NCBI GenBank assembly: GCA_019119305.1
Contig: DWXH01000038.1
Location: 1 to 54,517, forward strand
Direction: 5' to 3'
From: Candidatus Alistipes merdigallinarum
GTDB taxonomy: Bacteria; Bacteroidota; Bacteroidia; Bacteroidales; Rikenellaceae
Length of the DNA stretch: 54,517 nucleotides
The notes under the pieces were generated by a model. It had not been told where the DNA came from. It ran no database searches and worked only from the letters and a program-made list of their open reading frames with translations. Positions 19,072 through 27,206 of the stretch are shown here, piece by piece; within the stretch, counting starts at the first letter, position 1; each line of letters begins with the position of its first letter. The translations under genes and the position numbers were made by a program.

Positions 19072-20061
19072 ATGAGGGATTGTGTGGGTCCGGCGACATT
19101 CGATCCGGAACGGATTTTTAAAATCCGGAGCGAAGAGGAGTTCGTAGAAACGGCGTTGGAGCTGTTTCGCTATCAGGCAAAGGCCGTGCCTCCTTATGCG
19201 GAGTATGTCCGGTTGCTCGGGGTCGATTCCGAACAGGTCTCGTCGTTGGAAGAGATTCCTTTTTTGCCGATCTCGTTTTTTAAGAGCCATAAAGTGTATG
19301 GAGGGCTGCGAGAACCCGAAAAAATATTTACCAGCAGCAGTACGACGGGACAGATTCCTTCTAAACACTACGTGGCCGATCTGAAACTCTATGAGCGGGC
19401 GTTTACGGAGGCTTTCGGGCATTTTTACGGACTGGTCGGCGAAATTTCGATCTTTGCGCTGTTGCCCGGATATTTGGAGCGCGAAGGGTCTTCGTTGATC
19501 TACATGGTCGACCATTTGATCCGGCAGGGGGCCGGAGGCGGTTTTTATCTCTACGACCATGAAGCCCTGTTGCGCGATATGGAGGCTTGTCGGGGAAAGA
19601 AAATTCTGCTCGGAGTCAGCTATGCCTTGTGGGATTTGGCGGAGCAGCATCCGGTTCCGCTGTCTGATACGATCATCATGGAGACCGGCGGAATGAAAGG
19701 GAAACGTCAGGAACTCTCCAAGGAGGAGTTCCATGCTCTTCTGTGCGAGGCGTTTTCGGTCAAGTCCATCCATTCGGAGTATGGTATGGCCGAGTTGATG
19801 TCGCAGGCCTACTCTTCGGGGCAGGGCATCTTCCGGACTCCCCCATGGATGCGGGTGGTTATACGCGATCTGAACGATCCGTTCTCCCGGATGCCGGCAG
19901 AGCGGACAGGCGGTGTGAATATCATCGATTTGGCGAATGTATGGTCGTGTGCTTTCATCCAGACCGACGATTTGGGATCGGTCGGTCGGGACGGAAGTTT
20001 CCGGATGCTCGGCCGGATTACCGGAAGCGAGATTCGGGGGTGTAATTTGTTGGTACAATAA
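19072..20061 (+). CDS. LuxE-like acyl-protein synthetase
   Basis: A 329-residue protein resembling the LuxE/acyl-protein synthetase family, an ANL-superfamily relative that activates carboxylates as acyl-adenylates. The nucleotide-binding TSSSTTG is at 87-93. The sequence FLPISFFKSHKV and later SEYGMAELMSQAY and DLGSVGRDG follow the family pattern. No LuxC reductase or LuxD thioesterase partner is adjacent, so light production is not implied. It lies between trxB and a ubiD-type gene. The true acyl substrate is unknown. Confidence 0.75.
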   Translation: MRDCVGPATFDPERIFKIRSEEEFVETALELFRYQAKAVPPYAEYVRLLGVDSEQVSSLEEIPFLPISFFKSHKVYGGLREPEKIFTSSSTTGQIPSKHYVADLKLYERAFTEAFGHFYGLVGEISIFALLPGYLEREGSSLIYMVDHLIRQGAGGGFYLYDHEALLRDMEACRGKKILLGVSYALWDLAEQHPVPLSDTIIMETGGMKGKRQELSKEEFHALLCEAFSVKSIHSEYGMAELMSQAYSSGQGIFRTPPWMRVVIRDLNDPFSRMPAERTGGVNIIDLANVWSCAFIQTDDLGSVGRDGSFRMLGRITGSEIRGCNLLVQ

Positions 20062-20094
20062 TAGATACGGTGTTGCAAGACCGACGGTAAGGAA

Positions 20095-21954
20095 ATGTAT
20101 AAGAATCTGAAAGATTATATTGCAAGGCTCGAACGGGAAGGCGAGTTGGTACGGATACGGACAGAAGTGGATCCCCGTCTGGAGATTGCCGAGCTGACCG
20201 ACCGGGAGGCGAAACGTCCCGGAGGAGGACGTGCACTGCTGTTTGAACGGACCGGAACGGACTTTCCGGTGCTGACCAATATGATGGGGTCGGAGCGGCG
20301 GATGGCACTGGCTCTTGGAGTAACACGTTTGGATGAGCTGGCCGAACGGTTGTCTTCGCTGTTTGCGGAGCTGGTCGCACCGAAAGAGCGGTTGATGGAT
20401 AAGTTGCGGATGTTGCCGCTGTTGGAGCAGATGTCGCGCTGGATGCCACGAAACCGGAGCGGACGCGGAGCCTGTCAGGAGGTTGTATGGACCGGAGATG
20501 AGATTCGGCTCAGTCGTCTGCCGGTGTTGCAGTGTTGGCCCTTTGACGGAGGACGGTTCGTGACGCTGCCATTGGTCCATACGGTCGATCCCGATACGGG
20601 AATCCGCAACGTCGGGATGTATCGGATGCAGCTTTTCTCGGAGACGGAGACGGGGTTGCACTGGCACCTGCATAAGACCGGAGAACGGCATTATCGCCGA
20701 TACAAGGAGTTGGGGCGTAGGATGCCGGTCGCAGTTTGTCTCGGTGGCGATCCGGCCTACACCTATGCGGCTACGGCCCCTGTTCCGGATCAGGTGGATG
20801 AGTATCTTTTGGCCGGATTTCTCCGGCAGCGGCCGGTCGAATTGGTCCGTTGCCTGACGTCGGAGCTCCGTGTGCCGGCCGATTGCGACTTCGTGCTCGA
20901 AGGGTATGTCGATCCGAACGAGCCGAAACGAACGGAGGGGCCGTTCGGAGATCATACGGGTTTTTATTCGCTGGAGGATGAGTACCCCGTGTTCCATCTT
21001 ACGGCCATAACCCATCGTCAGGGAGCGGTCTATCCGGCCACCCTTGTAGGAATTCCGCCGCAGGAGGATGCCTGCATCGCCCGTGCGACCGAAAAGATAT
21101 TCTTCGTACCCATACAGAAAACGATGCTGCCCGAGATGGAGGATCTGTATATGCCTTATCAGGGGGTAGCGCACAATATTGCGTTGGTGAGTATCCGACG
21201 AAGCTATGCCGGGCAGGCGCTCAAAACGGCGGCTATGTTGTGGGGTGCCGGGCAGATGATGTTCAATAAGTATATGGTCGTTGCGGAGGCTTGCGATGAT
21301 ATACGCGATCCGGAGGTGTTGGGCCGGCTGATGCGGCGGGTATCGGTGCCGGACGATGTGCTGATCTCTCGCGGACCGTTGGATGTGTTGGACCATGCGG
21401 CTCCGAAGATGGGTTTAGGAGGGAAGATGGTGTTGGACTTGACGGATGTCCGGGATCGGGAACCTGCTCCGGTCGTGTGTCCGGACCAGTGGACGTTTTG
21501 CGGGGGAATTCACTCTGCGGATGCTGCGTGGACTGGGCGTTGGGGCGTACTGTGGCTTTATGCCGATCGAAATGAGCAACCGGATGTCGGACGTTTTCTC
21601 ATCGAGAACGGGATATCCGGAGTCCCCTTTGTCGTACTTTTGGATCGGGAGGCACAGGGCTTGCCCGGAGACGATCTGTTGTGGCTCGCCTCGTCGAATT
21701 GCGATCCCTCTCGGGACGTACGGATAGAGAAAGAGAAGAGGTATATCCTGTTCGATGCAAGGGCCAAAGCAGGCGGAGTGAACGGGTTCGGGCGTCGTTG
21801 GCCCAATGTGGTAACCTCATCTTCTGAAACGATTGCCCGTGTAGACGAACGCTGGTCGGAGTACGGTCTGGGAGAACGGGTGGAATCGCCTTCGCTTCGG
21901 TATCTCCGTTTGCAGCGGAGCGCTGCTGCCGAATTTGATCCCGAAAAGGAGTGA
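20095..21954 (+). CDS. UbiD-family decarboxylase
   Basis: A 619-residue (de)carboxylase of the prenylated-FMN-dependent UbiD family. The signature PFGDHTG is at 283-289 with Glu281 just before it, and RTEGPFGDHTGFYS matches the usual catalytic region. In menaquinone makers such proteins are often assigned to quinone synthesis, and that is the most likely role here, although aromatic acid substrates are possible. No ubiX-type prenyltransferase is adjacent. The downstream HhH gene starts 1 base after the stop codon, arguing for one operon. Confidence 0.85.
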   Translation: MYKNLKDYIARLEREGELVRIRTEVDPRLEIAELTDREAKRPGGGRALLFERTGTDFPVLTNMMGSERRMALALGVTRLDELAERLSSLFAELVAPKERLMDKLRMLPLLEQMSRWMPRNRSGRGACQEVVWTGDEIRLSRLPVLQCWPFDGGRFVTLPLVHTVDPDTGIRNVGMYRMQLFSETETGLHWHLHKTGERHYRRYKELGRRMPVAVCLGGDPAYTYAATAPVPDQVDEYLLAGFLRQRPVELVRCLTSELRVPADCDFVLEGYVDPNEPKRTEGPFGDHTGFYSLEDEYPVFHLTAITHRQGAVYPATLVGIPPQEDACIARATEKIFFVPIQKTMLPEMEDLYMPYQGVAHNIALVSIRRSYAGQALKTAAMLWGAGQMMFNKYMVVAEACDDIRDPEVLGRLMRRVSVPDDVLISRGPLDVLDHAAPKMGLGGKMVLDLTDVRDREPAPVVCPDQWTFCGGIHSADAAWTGRWGVLWLYADRNEQPDVGRFLIENGISGVPFVVLLDREAQGLPGDDLLWLASSNCDPSRDVRIEKEKRYILFDARAKAGGVNGFGRRWPNVVTSSSETIARVDERWSEYGLGERVESPSLRYLRLQRSAAAEFDPEKE

Positions 21955-21955
21955 A

Positions 21956-22972
21956 ATGAAACGGATGTGGAAACGAGTATGGAGCGGACTGGTCGGTACC
22001 GCTCGGGAAAACCGGAGGATCCTGCTGCTGTTGCCCCTGCTCGTTTTGCTGTCGTTGCTGTTCCTGTGGCAGGGTAAACCCCGTTTCGAACAGAGTTTTA
22101 CGCTGTATGCCGACCGTGTGCTCGATTCGGAATCGCCTGGACTCCGGCATGCGGAACGGAGTGATAAGAAATCGGTAAGGAATACGGACTCTTCGTATCG
22201 TCGTGATGATGCGAAGCAGAAAAGTACGGCAAAACGCGATACCCTATTCTTTTTCGATCCGAACACGGTCTCATTGGCAGAGTTGGTTCGTCTCGGATTT
22301 ACGGAACGTCAGGCGGCCGTGATCGGAAACTACCGGAAGGCGGGTGCCGTATTTCGCAAGCCGGCCGATTTCTCCCGGTGCTATACGGTTTCGGATGAGA
22401 TGTATCGTCGATTGGAACCCTTTATCCGGATTGACACGACGCGATTCGAACGGAGAACGGAACATTCTCTGAGACACATCTCGAGAGAGTATCAGGAAAA
22501 ACCATCGGTCGTGAACGATACGGTTTCGACGGAACGGGAATCCGGCGTCGGACCACAAAAAGATTCTGTATGGATTGAACTGAACGAAGCCGATTCGGCT
22601 ACGTTGGTTACAGTGCGCGGTATCGGTCCGTTGACCGCCGGGAGGATTGTCCGGTATCGTGAACGGCTCGGCGGATTTGTCCGGGTTGAGCAACTTCTCG
22701 AAGTGCAAGGTGTGCTCGAAAAAAATTATCAACAAATTTTACCACAAATTTGGGTGGATAGTAGTAAAATTCAAAAAATTGATATTAACTTTGCACTCCC
22801 GTTCGAGATAGGGAAACATCCCTATATGACGGAGCAGATTTTAAACCGGTTGATGAAATACCGACAATTAAAAGGAGGTTGGCGTAGTATAGGAGATTTG
22901 ACGGAACAAAATATTCTATCGGAGGGTCAGGCCGAACGGCTGGCGCCCTATCTCTGCTTCGGAGAGAAGTGA
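21956..22972 (+). CDS. Helix-hairpin-helix (ComEA-like) protein
   Basis: A 338-residue protein with a short cytoplasmic start, one membrane helix (about 18-37, LLLLPLLVLLSLLFLWQ) and an outer part with three HhH-type segments. The clearest is ELNEADSATLVTVRGIGPLTAGRIV; others are near NTVSLAELVRLGFTERQA and KIDINFALPFEIGKHPYM. Such ComEA/T2SK-like domains bind DNA or other ligands outside the inner membrane. The ATG at 21956 is preferred; one at 21935 would overlap ubiD. No competence genes are adjacent. Confidence 0.78.
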   Translation: MKRMWKRVWSGLVGTARENRRILLLLPLLVLLSLLFLWQGKPRFEQSFTLYADRVLDSESPGLRHAERSDKKSVRNTDSSYRRDDAKQKSTAKRDTLFFFDPNTVSLAELVRLGFTERQAAVIGNYRKAGAVFRKPADFSRCYTVSDEMYRRLEPFIRIDTTRFERRTEHSLRHISREYQEKPSVVNDTVSTERESGVGPQKDSVWIELNEADSATLVTVRGIGPLTAGRIVRYRERLGGFVRVEQLLEVQGVLEKNYQQILPQIWVDSSKIQKIDINFALPFEIGKHPYMTEQILNRLMKYRQLKGGWRSIGDLTEQNILSEGQAERLAPYLCFGEK

Positions 22973-23047
22973 ACTGACCGATGCGTGTGTGCGGGGAAGT
23001 TCGGAATAAGCATTTAATGAACAAAATTAAAAATAGGTTTTTGCAAA

Positions 23048-23239
23048 ATGATTATCATGCCAATCAAAGAGGGCGAAAACATCGAACGTGCTCTCAAAAA
23101 ATTTAAAAGAAAATACGAAAGAACCGGTGTCCTGAAAGAACTGCGTCGTCGTCAATATTTCACTAAACCGTCTGTGGTTTCTCGCGAGAGCAAGCTGCAT
23201 GCGATTTATGTAGAACAACTGAAACGGGACGAAGAGTAG
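23048..23239 (+). CDS. rpsU: 30S ribosomal protein S21
   Basis: A 63-residue small basic ribosomal protein. The core PIKEGENIERALKKFKRK ... LRRRQYFTKPSVVSRESK is typical of bS21. The first ATG at 23048 gives MIIMPIKEGE; a second in-frame ATG three codons later is also possible. A perfect terminator follows within 30 bases, so rpsU is insulated from the recombinase gene. Confidence 0.95.
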   Translation: MIIMPIKEGENIERALKKFKRKYERTGVLKELRRRQYFTKPSVVSRESKLHAIYVEQLKRDEE

Positions 23240-23268
23240 AGGTCCGGTACTGCATAACCGAAATAGAA

Positions 23269-23310
23269 AACGACTGCCCGGATGGAGAAAACCGGGCAGT
23301 CGTTCTTTTT
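23269..23310 (+). terminator. Terminator of rpsU
   Basis: A perfect 13-bp stem (23269-23281 with 23292-23304) closes on a 10-base loop and is followed by CTTTTT. An in-frame ATG of the next gene (23282) lies in the loop and is therefore unlikely to be its start. Confidence 0.95.
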
Positions 23311-23323
23311 GTATGATACGACG

Positions 23324-24280
23324 ATGATCGAAGCCTTTTTGACCTATCTGAGAACCGAACGGCGCTATTCGGAGTTGACTGTCAAAGCCTATGGAGACGA
23401 TCTCCGGCAGTTTGTGCTTTTTTGTCTGCAGGGCGACGATTCGAATGTGGGGAAACTGGATCCGTCCGGATGTGGAGAGCTATTGAACCGGTTTGATCCG
23501 GAGCGGGTGACGGCCGATGACCTGCGGGCATGGATCGTGTCGTTGACCGGTGAAAAAAAACTCTCCGCACGAAGCGTGAACCGGAAAATATCGGCGGTCA
23601 AATCCTATTTCCGCTATTTGCGGAAGGAACATATCGTAGAAAAAGATCTGTTTCCCAAGATTTCGGCGCTCAAAACTTCCGGACGGTTGCCTGTCTTTGT
23701 CGAGGAGAGCCGGATGCACCGGATTGTCGAGGAGCTTCTTCAGCCGACCGATGATTTCGAAACCGAGCGCGATGCCGTCGTGGTTTTGTTGTTTTATGCA
23801 ACCGGTATCCGGCTTGCGGAGTTGACCGGAATCCGGCTCGATGATTTTTCTTCGGGTTATTCTGTGCTGAAAATCAGAGGGAAGGGAGATAAGGAGCGGG
23901 TCGTTCCGGTAATCGAACCTGTTGCGGCGCGAATCGTACATTATAGGGAGTTGATTCTTGCCCAAGATATTTGTAAAAACGAGAATAATTTCTTAATTTT
24001 AACCCATAAGGGCGAACCGATCGGACGCAGCGAAGTGTATCGTATCGTGCATGAAGTGTTGCGGAGATGTGGGGTACAGGGGAAGTGCAGCCCGCATGTG
24101 TTGAGGCACACTTTTGCTACCCATTTGCTCGATCACGGTGCGGATATTCGTGTGATTCAGGAACTGCTCGGGCATGCGAGCCTCGAAACGACACAGGTCT
24201 ATACGCACAACAGCATCGCCAAGTTGAAAGAGGTATACAACCAGGCCCATCCGAGGGCCAAAAAATATAAGGAGGATTAG
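23324..24280 (+). CDS. Tyrosine recombinase, XerC/XerD type
   Basis: A 318-residue site-specific recombinase. The SAM-like N-terminal domain (1-100) starts FLTYLRTERRYSELTVKAY. All catalytic residues are visible: Arg163, Lys187, His258 and Arg261 (HVLRHTF), His284 and the nucleophile Tyr293. Length and context are those of the chromosome-dimer-resolving Xer proteins and not of a mobile integrase. I place the start at 23324 because the upstream ATG lies in the rpsU terminator loop. It is followed 3 bases later by hpf, so the two are probably cotranscribed. XerC and XerD cannot be separated by eye. Confidence 0.9.
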   Translation: MIEAFLTYLRTERRYSELTVKAYGDDLRQFVLFCLQGDDSNVGKLDPSGCGELLNRFDPERVTADDLRAWIVSLTGEKKLSARSVNRKISAVKSYFRYLRKEHIVEKDLFPKISALKTSGRLPVFVEESRMHRIVEELLQPTDDFETERDAVVVLLFYATGIRLAELTGIRLDDFSSGYSVLKIRGKGDKERVVPVIEPVAARIVHYRELILAQDICKNENNFLILTHKGEPIGRSEVYRIVHEVLRRCGVQGKCSPHVLRHTFATHLLDHGADIRVIQELLGHASLETTQVYTHNSIAKLKEVYNQAHPRAKKYKED

Positions 24281-24283
24281 ATT

Positions 24284-24577
24284 ATGAAAGTGGAGATTCA
24301 ATCCGTAAAGTTTGACGCCGACAAAAAGTTGGTCGACTTCATTCAAGCCAAGATGAACAAGATGGATCGTTTTGTAGAGAATGCACTTTCCTCTCAGGTA
24401 ACTTTAAAGATCGACAAGGACGACGAGCAGGGCAATAAGGTCGCAGTCGTAAAAATAGTTGTCGCCGGCGGCGATCTGTTGGCCGAACGGCGATGCAAGA
24501 CTTTCGAGGAGGCGATCGATCTGTGTTTGGATGCAATTAAAAAACAGATCGATAAATATAAGGAAAAACGTCGTTGA
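24284..24577 (+). CDS. hpf: Short-form ribosome hibernation promoting factor
   Basis: A 97-residue protein of the HPF/RaiA (YfiA) family, which binds the 30S subunit and promotes inactive ribosomes in stationary phase. The beta-alpha fold is seen as KVEIQSVKFDADKKLVDFI and later KVAVVKIVVAGGDLLAERR. It lacks the long C-terminal dimerisation domain, so it is the short form. It lies 3 bases after the recombinase gene. Confidence 0.9.
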   Translation: MKVEIQSVKFDADKKLVDFIQAKMNKMDRFVENALSSQVTLKIDKDDEQGNKVAVVKIVVAGGDLLAERRCKTFEEAIDLCLDAIKKQIDKYKEKRR

Positions 24578-24600
24578 TTTTTGAAGGTTTAACAGAATGG

Positions 24601-24640
24601 ATCGTCTTCTGCATCTTTGTAGAAGACGATTTTTTTTTTG
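24601..24640 (+). terminator. Terminator of the xer-hpf unit
   Basis: A perfect 10-bp stem (24601-24610 with 24621-24630) is followed by nine T. Confidence 0.95.
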
Positions 24641-24791
24641 AGAGAAGAGCGAATGGGTAGGAATATGATTCTGCCCGATTGGAGAGCAGGAATTCGAGGT
24701 GTGTGGAATGGCACCGTGAAAAAAGAGGAATGGGGACGTTTCATTTCGATGAAAAAGAGGGGTAAAACTGCTGCGAATCATTCTGTTTGTG

Positions 24792-24799
24792 TATCTTTG
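24792..24799 (+). promoter_or_regulatory. -7 box for the RNase R gene
   Basis: TATCTTTG is an exact TAnnTTTG match 20 bases before the ATG at 24820. It argues against using an in-frame ATG at 24787, which would lie upstream of the expected transcript start. Confidence 0.5.
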
Positions 24800-24819
24800 T
24801 ATCGAATAAAAGAGAGAAT

Positions 24820-27009
24820 ATGATAAAGAAGAAAGAGACCTCGAAAAAGGCGAGAGGTCAGTATGCCGATCCGGCGGTGTTGATTACGGAACTGTTCCGT
24901 GCATTGCCCGATAAACGGTATTCGGTAAAGAATTTGATAGCGGCGACGGGAGCCGAAACCCGTGAGCAGAAGGATTATGTTCGCGAGGTGGTTCATTCAT
25001 TGGCTCGTGGAGGTGTGATCGAGCAGGTTTCTGAAGGTAAATACCGGCTTTGTGCATCACAGCGCGAGGTTGTGGAAGGTGTTGTGGATATGACCTCTTC
25101 CGGAGCTTTATATGTGGTTGTCGAAGGTATGGACAAGGATATCTTCGTGGATGAATCGCGGGCCGGACACGCGTTGCATGGTGACCGGGTCAAGGTGGCA
25201 ATTACACGTAAAGGCGGTACGGGAAACCCCGAAGGAGAAGTGGTCGGGATCGTGGAGCGTTCGCCGAAGAGATATGTGGGAGTTGTCGAGATGTCCGATA
25301 ATTTTGCTTTCGTGCGGATCGACAACCGTAAAATGGCGCACGATGTTTTTGTCCCCGAGCGGAGTCTGCACGGAGCGAAACAGGGTCAGAAAGTATTGGT
25401 GCGGATCGTGGGATGGCCCGATACGATGAAGAGCCCCGAAGGTGAAATCGTGGATGTGTTCGGGACACCCGGCGACAACAATACCGAAATGCACGCGATC
25501 TTGGCCGAATATGATTTGCCGTACAGCTACCCGGAAGAGGTGGAGCGCGAGGCGGATAAGATACCCGATGATATTACTCCGGAGGAGATTGCGGCACGCC
25601 GCGATATGCGTCAGGTGCCGACCTTTACGATCGATCCGGCCGATGCGAAGGATTTTGACGATGCGCTCTCCATTCGGCGGTTGCCCAACGGGAACTTTGA
25701 AGTGGGTGTGCATATTGCCGATGTAACCCATTATGTAAAGCCCGGTGACATGATCGATGCGGAGGGCCAGTCACGGGCCACATCGGTCTATTTGGTAGAC
25801 CGGACGGTGCCGATGCTTCCCGAACGGCTCTCCAATGGCTTGTGTTCCTTGAGGCCGCATGAGGAAAAACTCTGTTTTTCGGCTATTTTCGAATTGAACG
25901 AAGAAGCAGAGGTGTTGCAGGAGTGGTTCGGGCGGACGGTGATCTATTCCGACCGTCGGTTTACCTATCAGGAGGCACAGGAGGTGATCGAGACCGGCAA
26001 AGGCGATATGGTTGAAGAAATTTTGCAGTTGAACACTTTGGCCCAGAAACTTCGGAGCGAACGGTTCCGCAACGGTTCGATCAATTTCGAACGCGAGGAG
26101 GCGAAATTCGAATTGGACGAACACGGGAAACCGCTGCGTGTCTATTTCAAGGAGATCAAGGAGTCGAACCAGCTGATCGAGGAGTTTATGTTGCTGGCCA
26201 ACCGTAAAGTGGCGGAGTTTGTAGGGAAAAAGCGCAAAGGAGTCCAGAATAGTGAACGGACGTTCGTATATCGGATCCACGACAAACCGAATACGGACAA
26301 GATGGCGCAGTTCCGCAGCTTTATCGTCCGGTTCGGGTATCACATGAAGGCGCAGAGCAACAAGGCGGTTGCAAAGGAGATCAACAAATTGATGCGTGCG
26401 ATTCACGGGAAGAAGGAGGAGAACATTATTTCGACGTTGGCGATCCGTTCGATGGCCAAGGCAACCTATTCGACCGACAACATCGGACACTATGGACTGG
26501 CGTTCGATTACTATACGCACTTTACCTCGCCGATCCGCCGCTATCCGGATATGATGGTGCACCGTCTGTTGGCCCATTATCTGGCCGGGGGCAAATCGGA
26601 GGACAAGGAGTATTACGAACGGTTGTGCGAACACTCTTCGGCGATGGAGGTCCGGGCAGCCGATGCGGAACGGGCTTCGATCAAGTACAAGATGGTCGAG
26701 TTCATGTTGGACAAGGTGGGACAGGAGTTCGACGGGCATATTTCTGGCATTACCGAGTGGGGAATCTATGTCGAGCTCGAAGAGACCAAGATCGAGGGGA
26801 TGGTTGCCCTGAGGGATATGACGGATGATTTTTATCTCTTCGATGAGGAAAACTATTCGGTCCGAGGAAAGGATCACGGCCGTACCTTTACGCTGGGTGA
26901 TGAGGTCCGTATCCGCGTGTTGCGGGCCGATCTGCACCGCAAACAGCTGGATTTCCTTTTGGGTGCCTCCTATGATTTCGATACGAAAAGGATTGTAAGG
27001 GTCAAATAA
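24820..27009 (+). CDS. rnr: Ribonuclease R
   Basis: A 729-residue processive 3'-5' exoribonuclease. A Lys-rich start precedes a winged-helix segment (about 15-75), then two cold-shock domains, the RNB catalytic domain with the metal-binding IDPADAKDFDDALSI, and a C-terminal S1 domain (DGHISGITEWGIYVELEET). It lacks the long basic tail of the E. coli enzyme. It is single, with its own promoter and terminator. Confidence 0.95.
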   Translation: MIKKKETSKKARGQYADPAVLITELFRALPDKRYSVKNLIAATGAETREQKDYVREVVHSLARGGVIEQVSEGKYRLCASQREVVEGVVDMTSSGALYVVVEGMDKDIFVDESRAGHALHGDRVKVAITRKGGTGNPEGEVVGIVERSPKRYVGVVEMSDNFAFVRIDNRKMAHDVFVPERSLHGAKQGQKVLVRIVGWPDTMKSPEGEIVDVFGTPGDNNTEMHAILAEYDLPYSYPEEVEREADKIPDDITPEEIAARRDMRQVPTFTIDPADAKDFDDALSIRRLPNGNFEVGVHIADVTHYVKPGDMIDAEGQSRATSVYLVDRTVPMLPERLSNGLCSLRPHEEKLCFSAIFELNEEAEVLQEWFGRTVIYSDRRFTYQEAQEVIETGKGDMVEEILQLNTLAQKLRSERFRNGSINFEREEAKFELDEHGKPLRVYFKEIKESNQLIEEFMLLANRKVAEFVGKKRKGVQNSERTFVYRIHDKPNTDKMAQFRSFIVRFGYHMKAQSNKAVAKEINKLMRAIHGKKEENIISTLAIRSMAKATYSTDNIGHYGLAFDYYTHFTSPIRRYPDMMVHRLLAHYLAGGKSEDKEYYERLCEHSSAMEVRAADAERASIKYKMVEFMLDKVGQEFDGHISGITEWGIYVELEETKIEGMVALRDMTDDFYLFDEENYSVRGKDHGRTFTLGDEVRIRVLRADLHRKQLDFLLGASYDFDTKRIVRVK

Positions 27010-27125
27010 CGACAGCGCCCGATCTTCCCCGAGACAAATCATCTGTCGGTTTGGAGCAAAGCGAAAGTCGGTCCCTAAAAACAACGGAAAATTGCTTGTA
27101 GAGGAGTGAAGGGTGAAAGAGAAAG

Positions 27126-27165
27126 AGGGCTGCCCCGTGAGAAACGGAAGGGCGGCCCTTTTTTA
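27126..27165 (+). terminator. Terminator downstream of rnr, possibly bidirectional
   Basis: Arms 27126-27135 and 27150-27159 pair over 10 positions (one G-T) with a smaller CGT/ACG stem inside the loop, then six T. It lies between the convergent rnr and polA genes and may serve both. Confidence 0.85.
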
Positions 27166-27206
27166 TTCAAAGTAATCTCTAAGGAGAGATGAGCGGAGGT
27201 TTCGCA

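Noticed and set aside
18973-21396. Open frame of 807 codons on the minus strand opposite the LuxE-like and ubiD genes
   Set aside because: Antisense shadow of two well-supported genes; no recognisable motifs and no signal or start context.
23324-24280. Xer-type recombinase as a mobile-element integrase
   Set aside because: It sits among housekeeping genes with hpf, has the Xer length and no element around it.
25771-27084. Open frame of 437 codons opposite rnr
   Set aside because: Antisense to RNase R; composition is that of a shadow frame.
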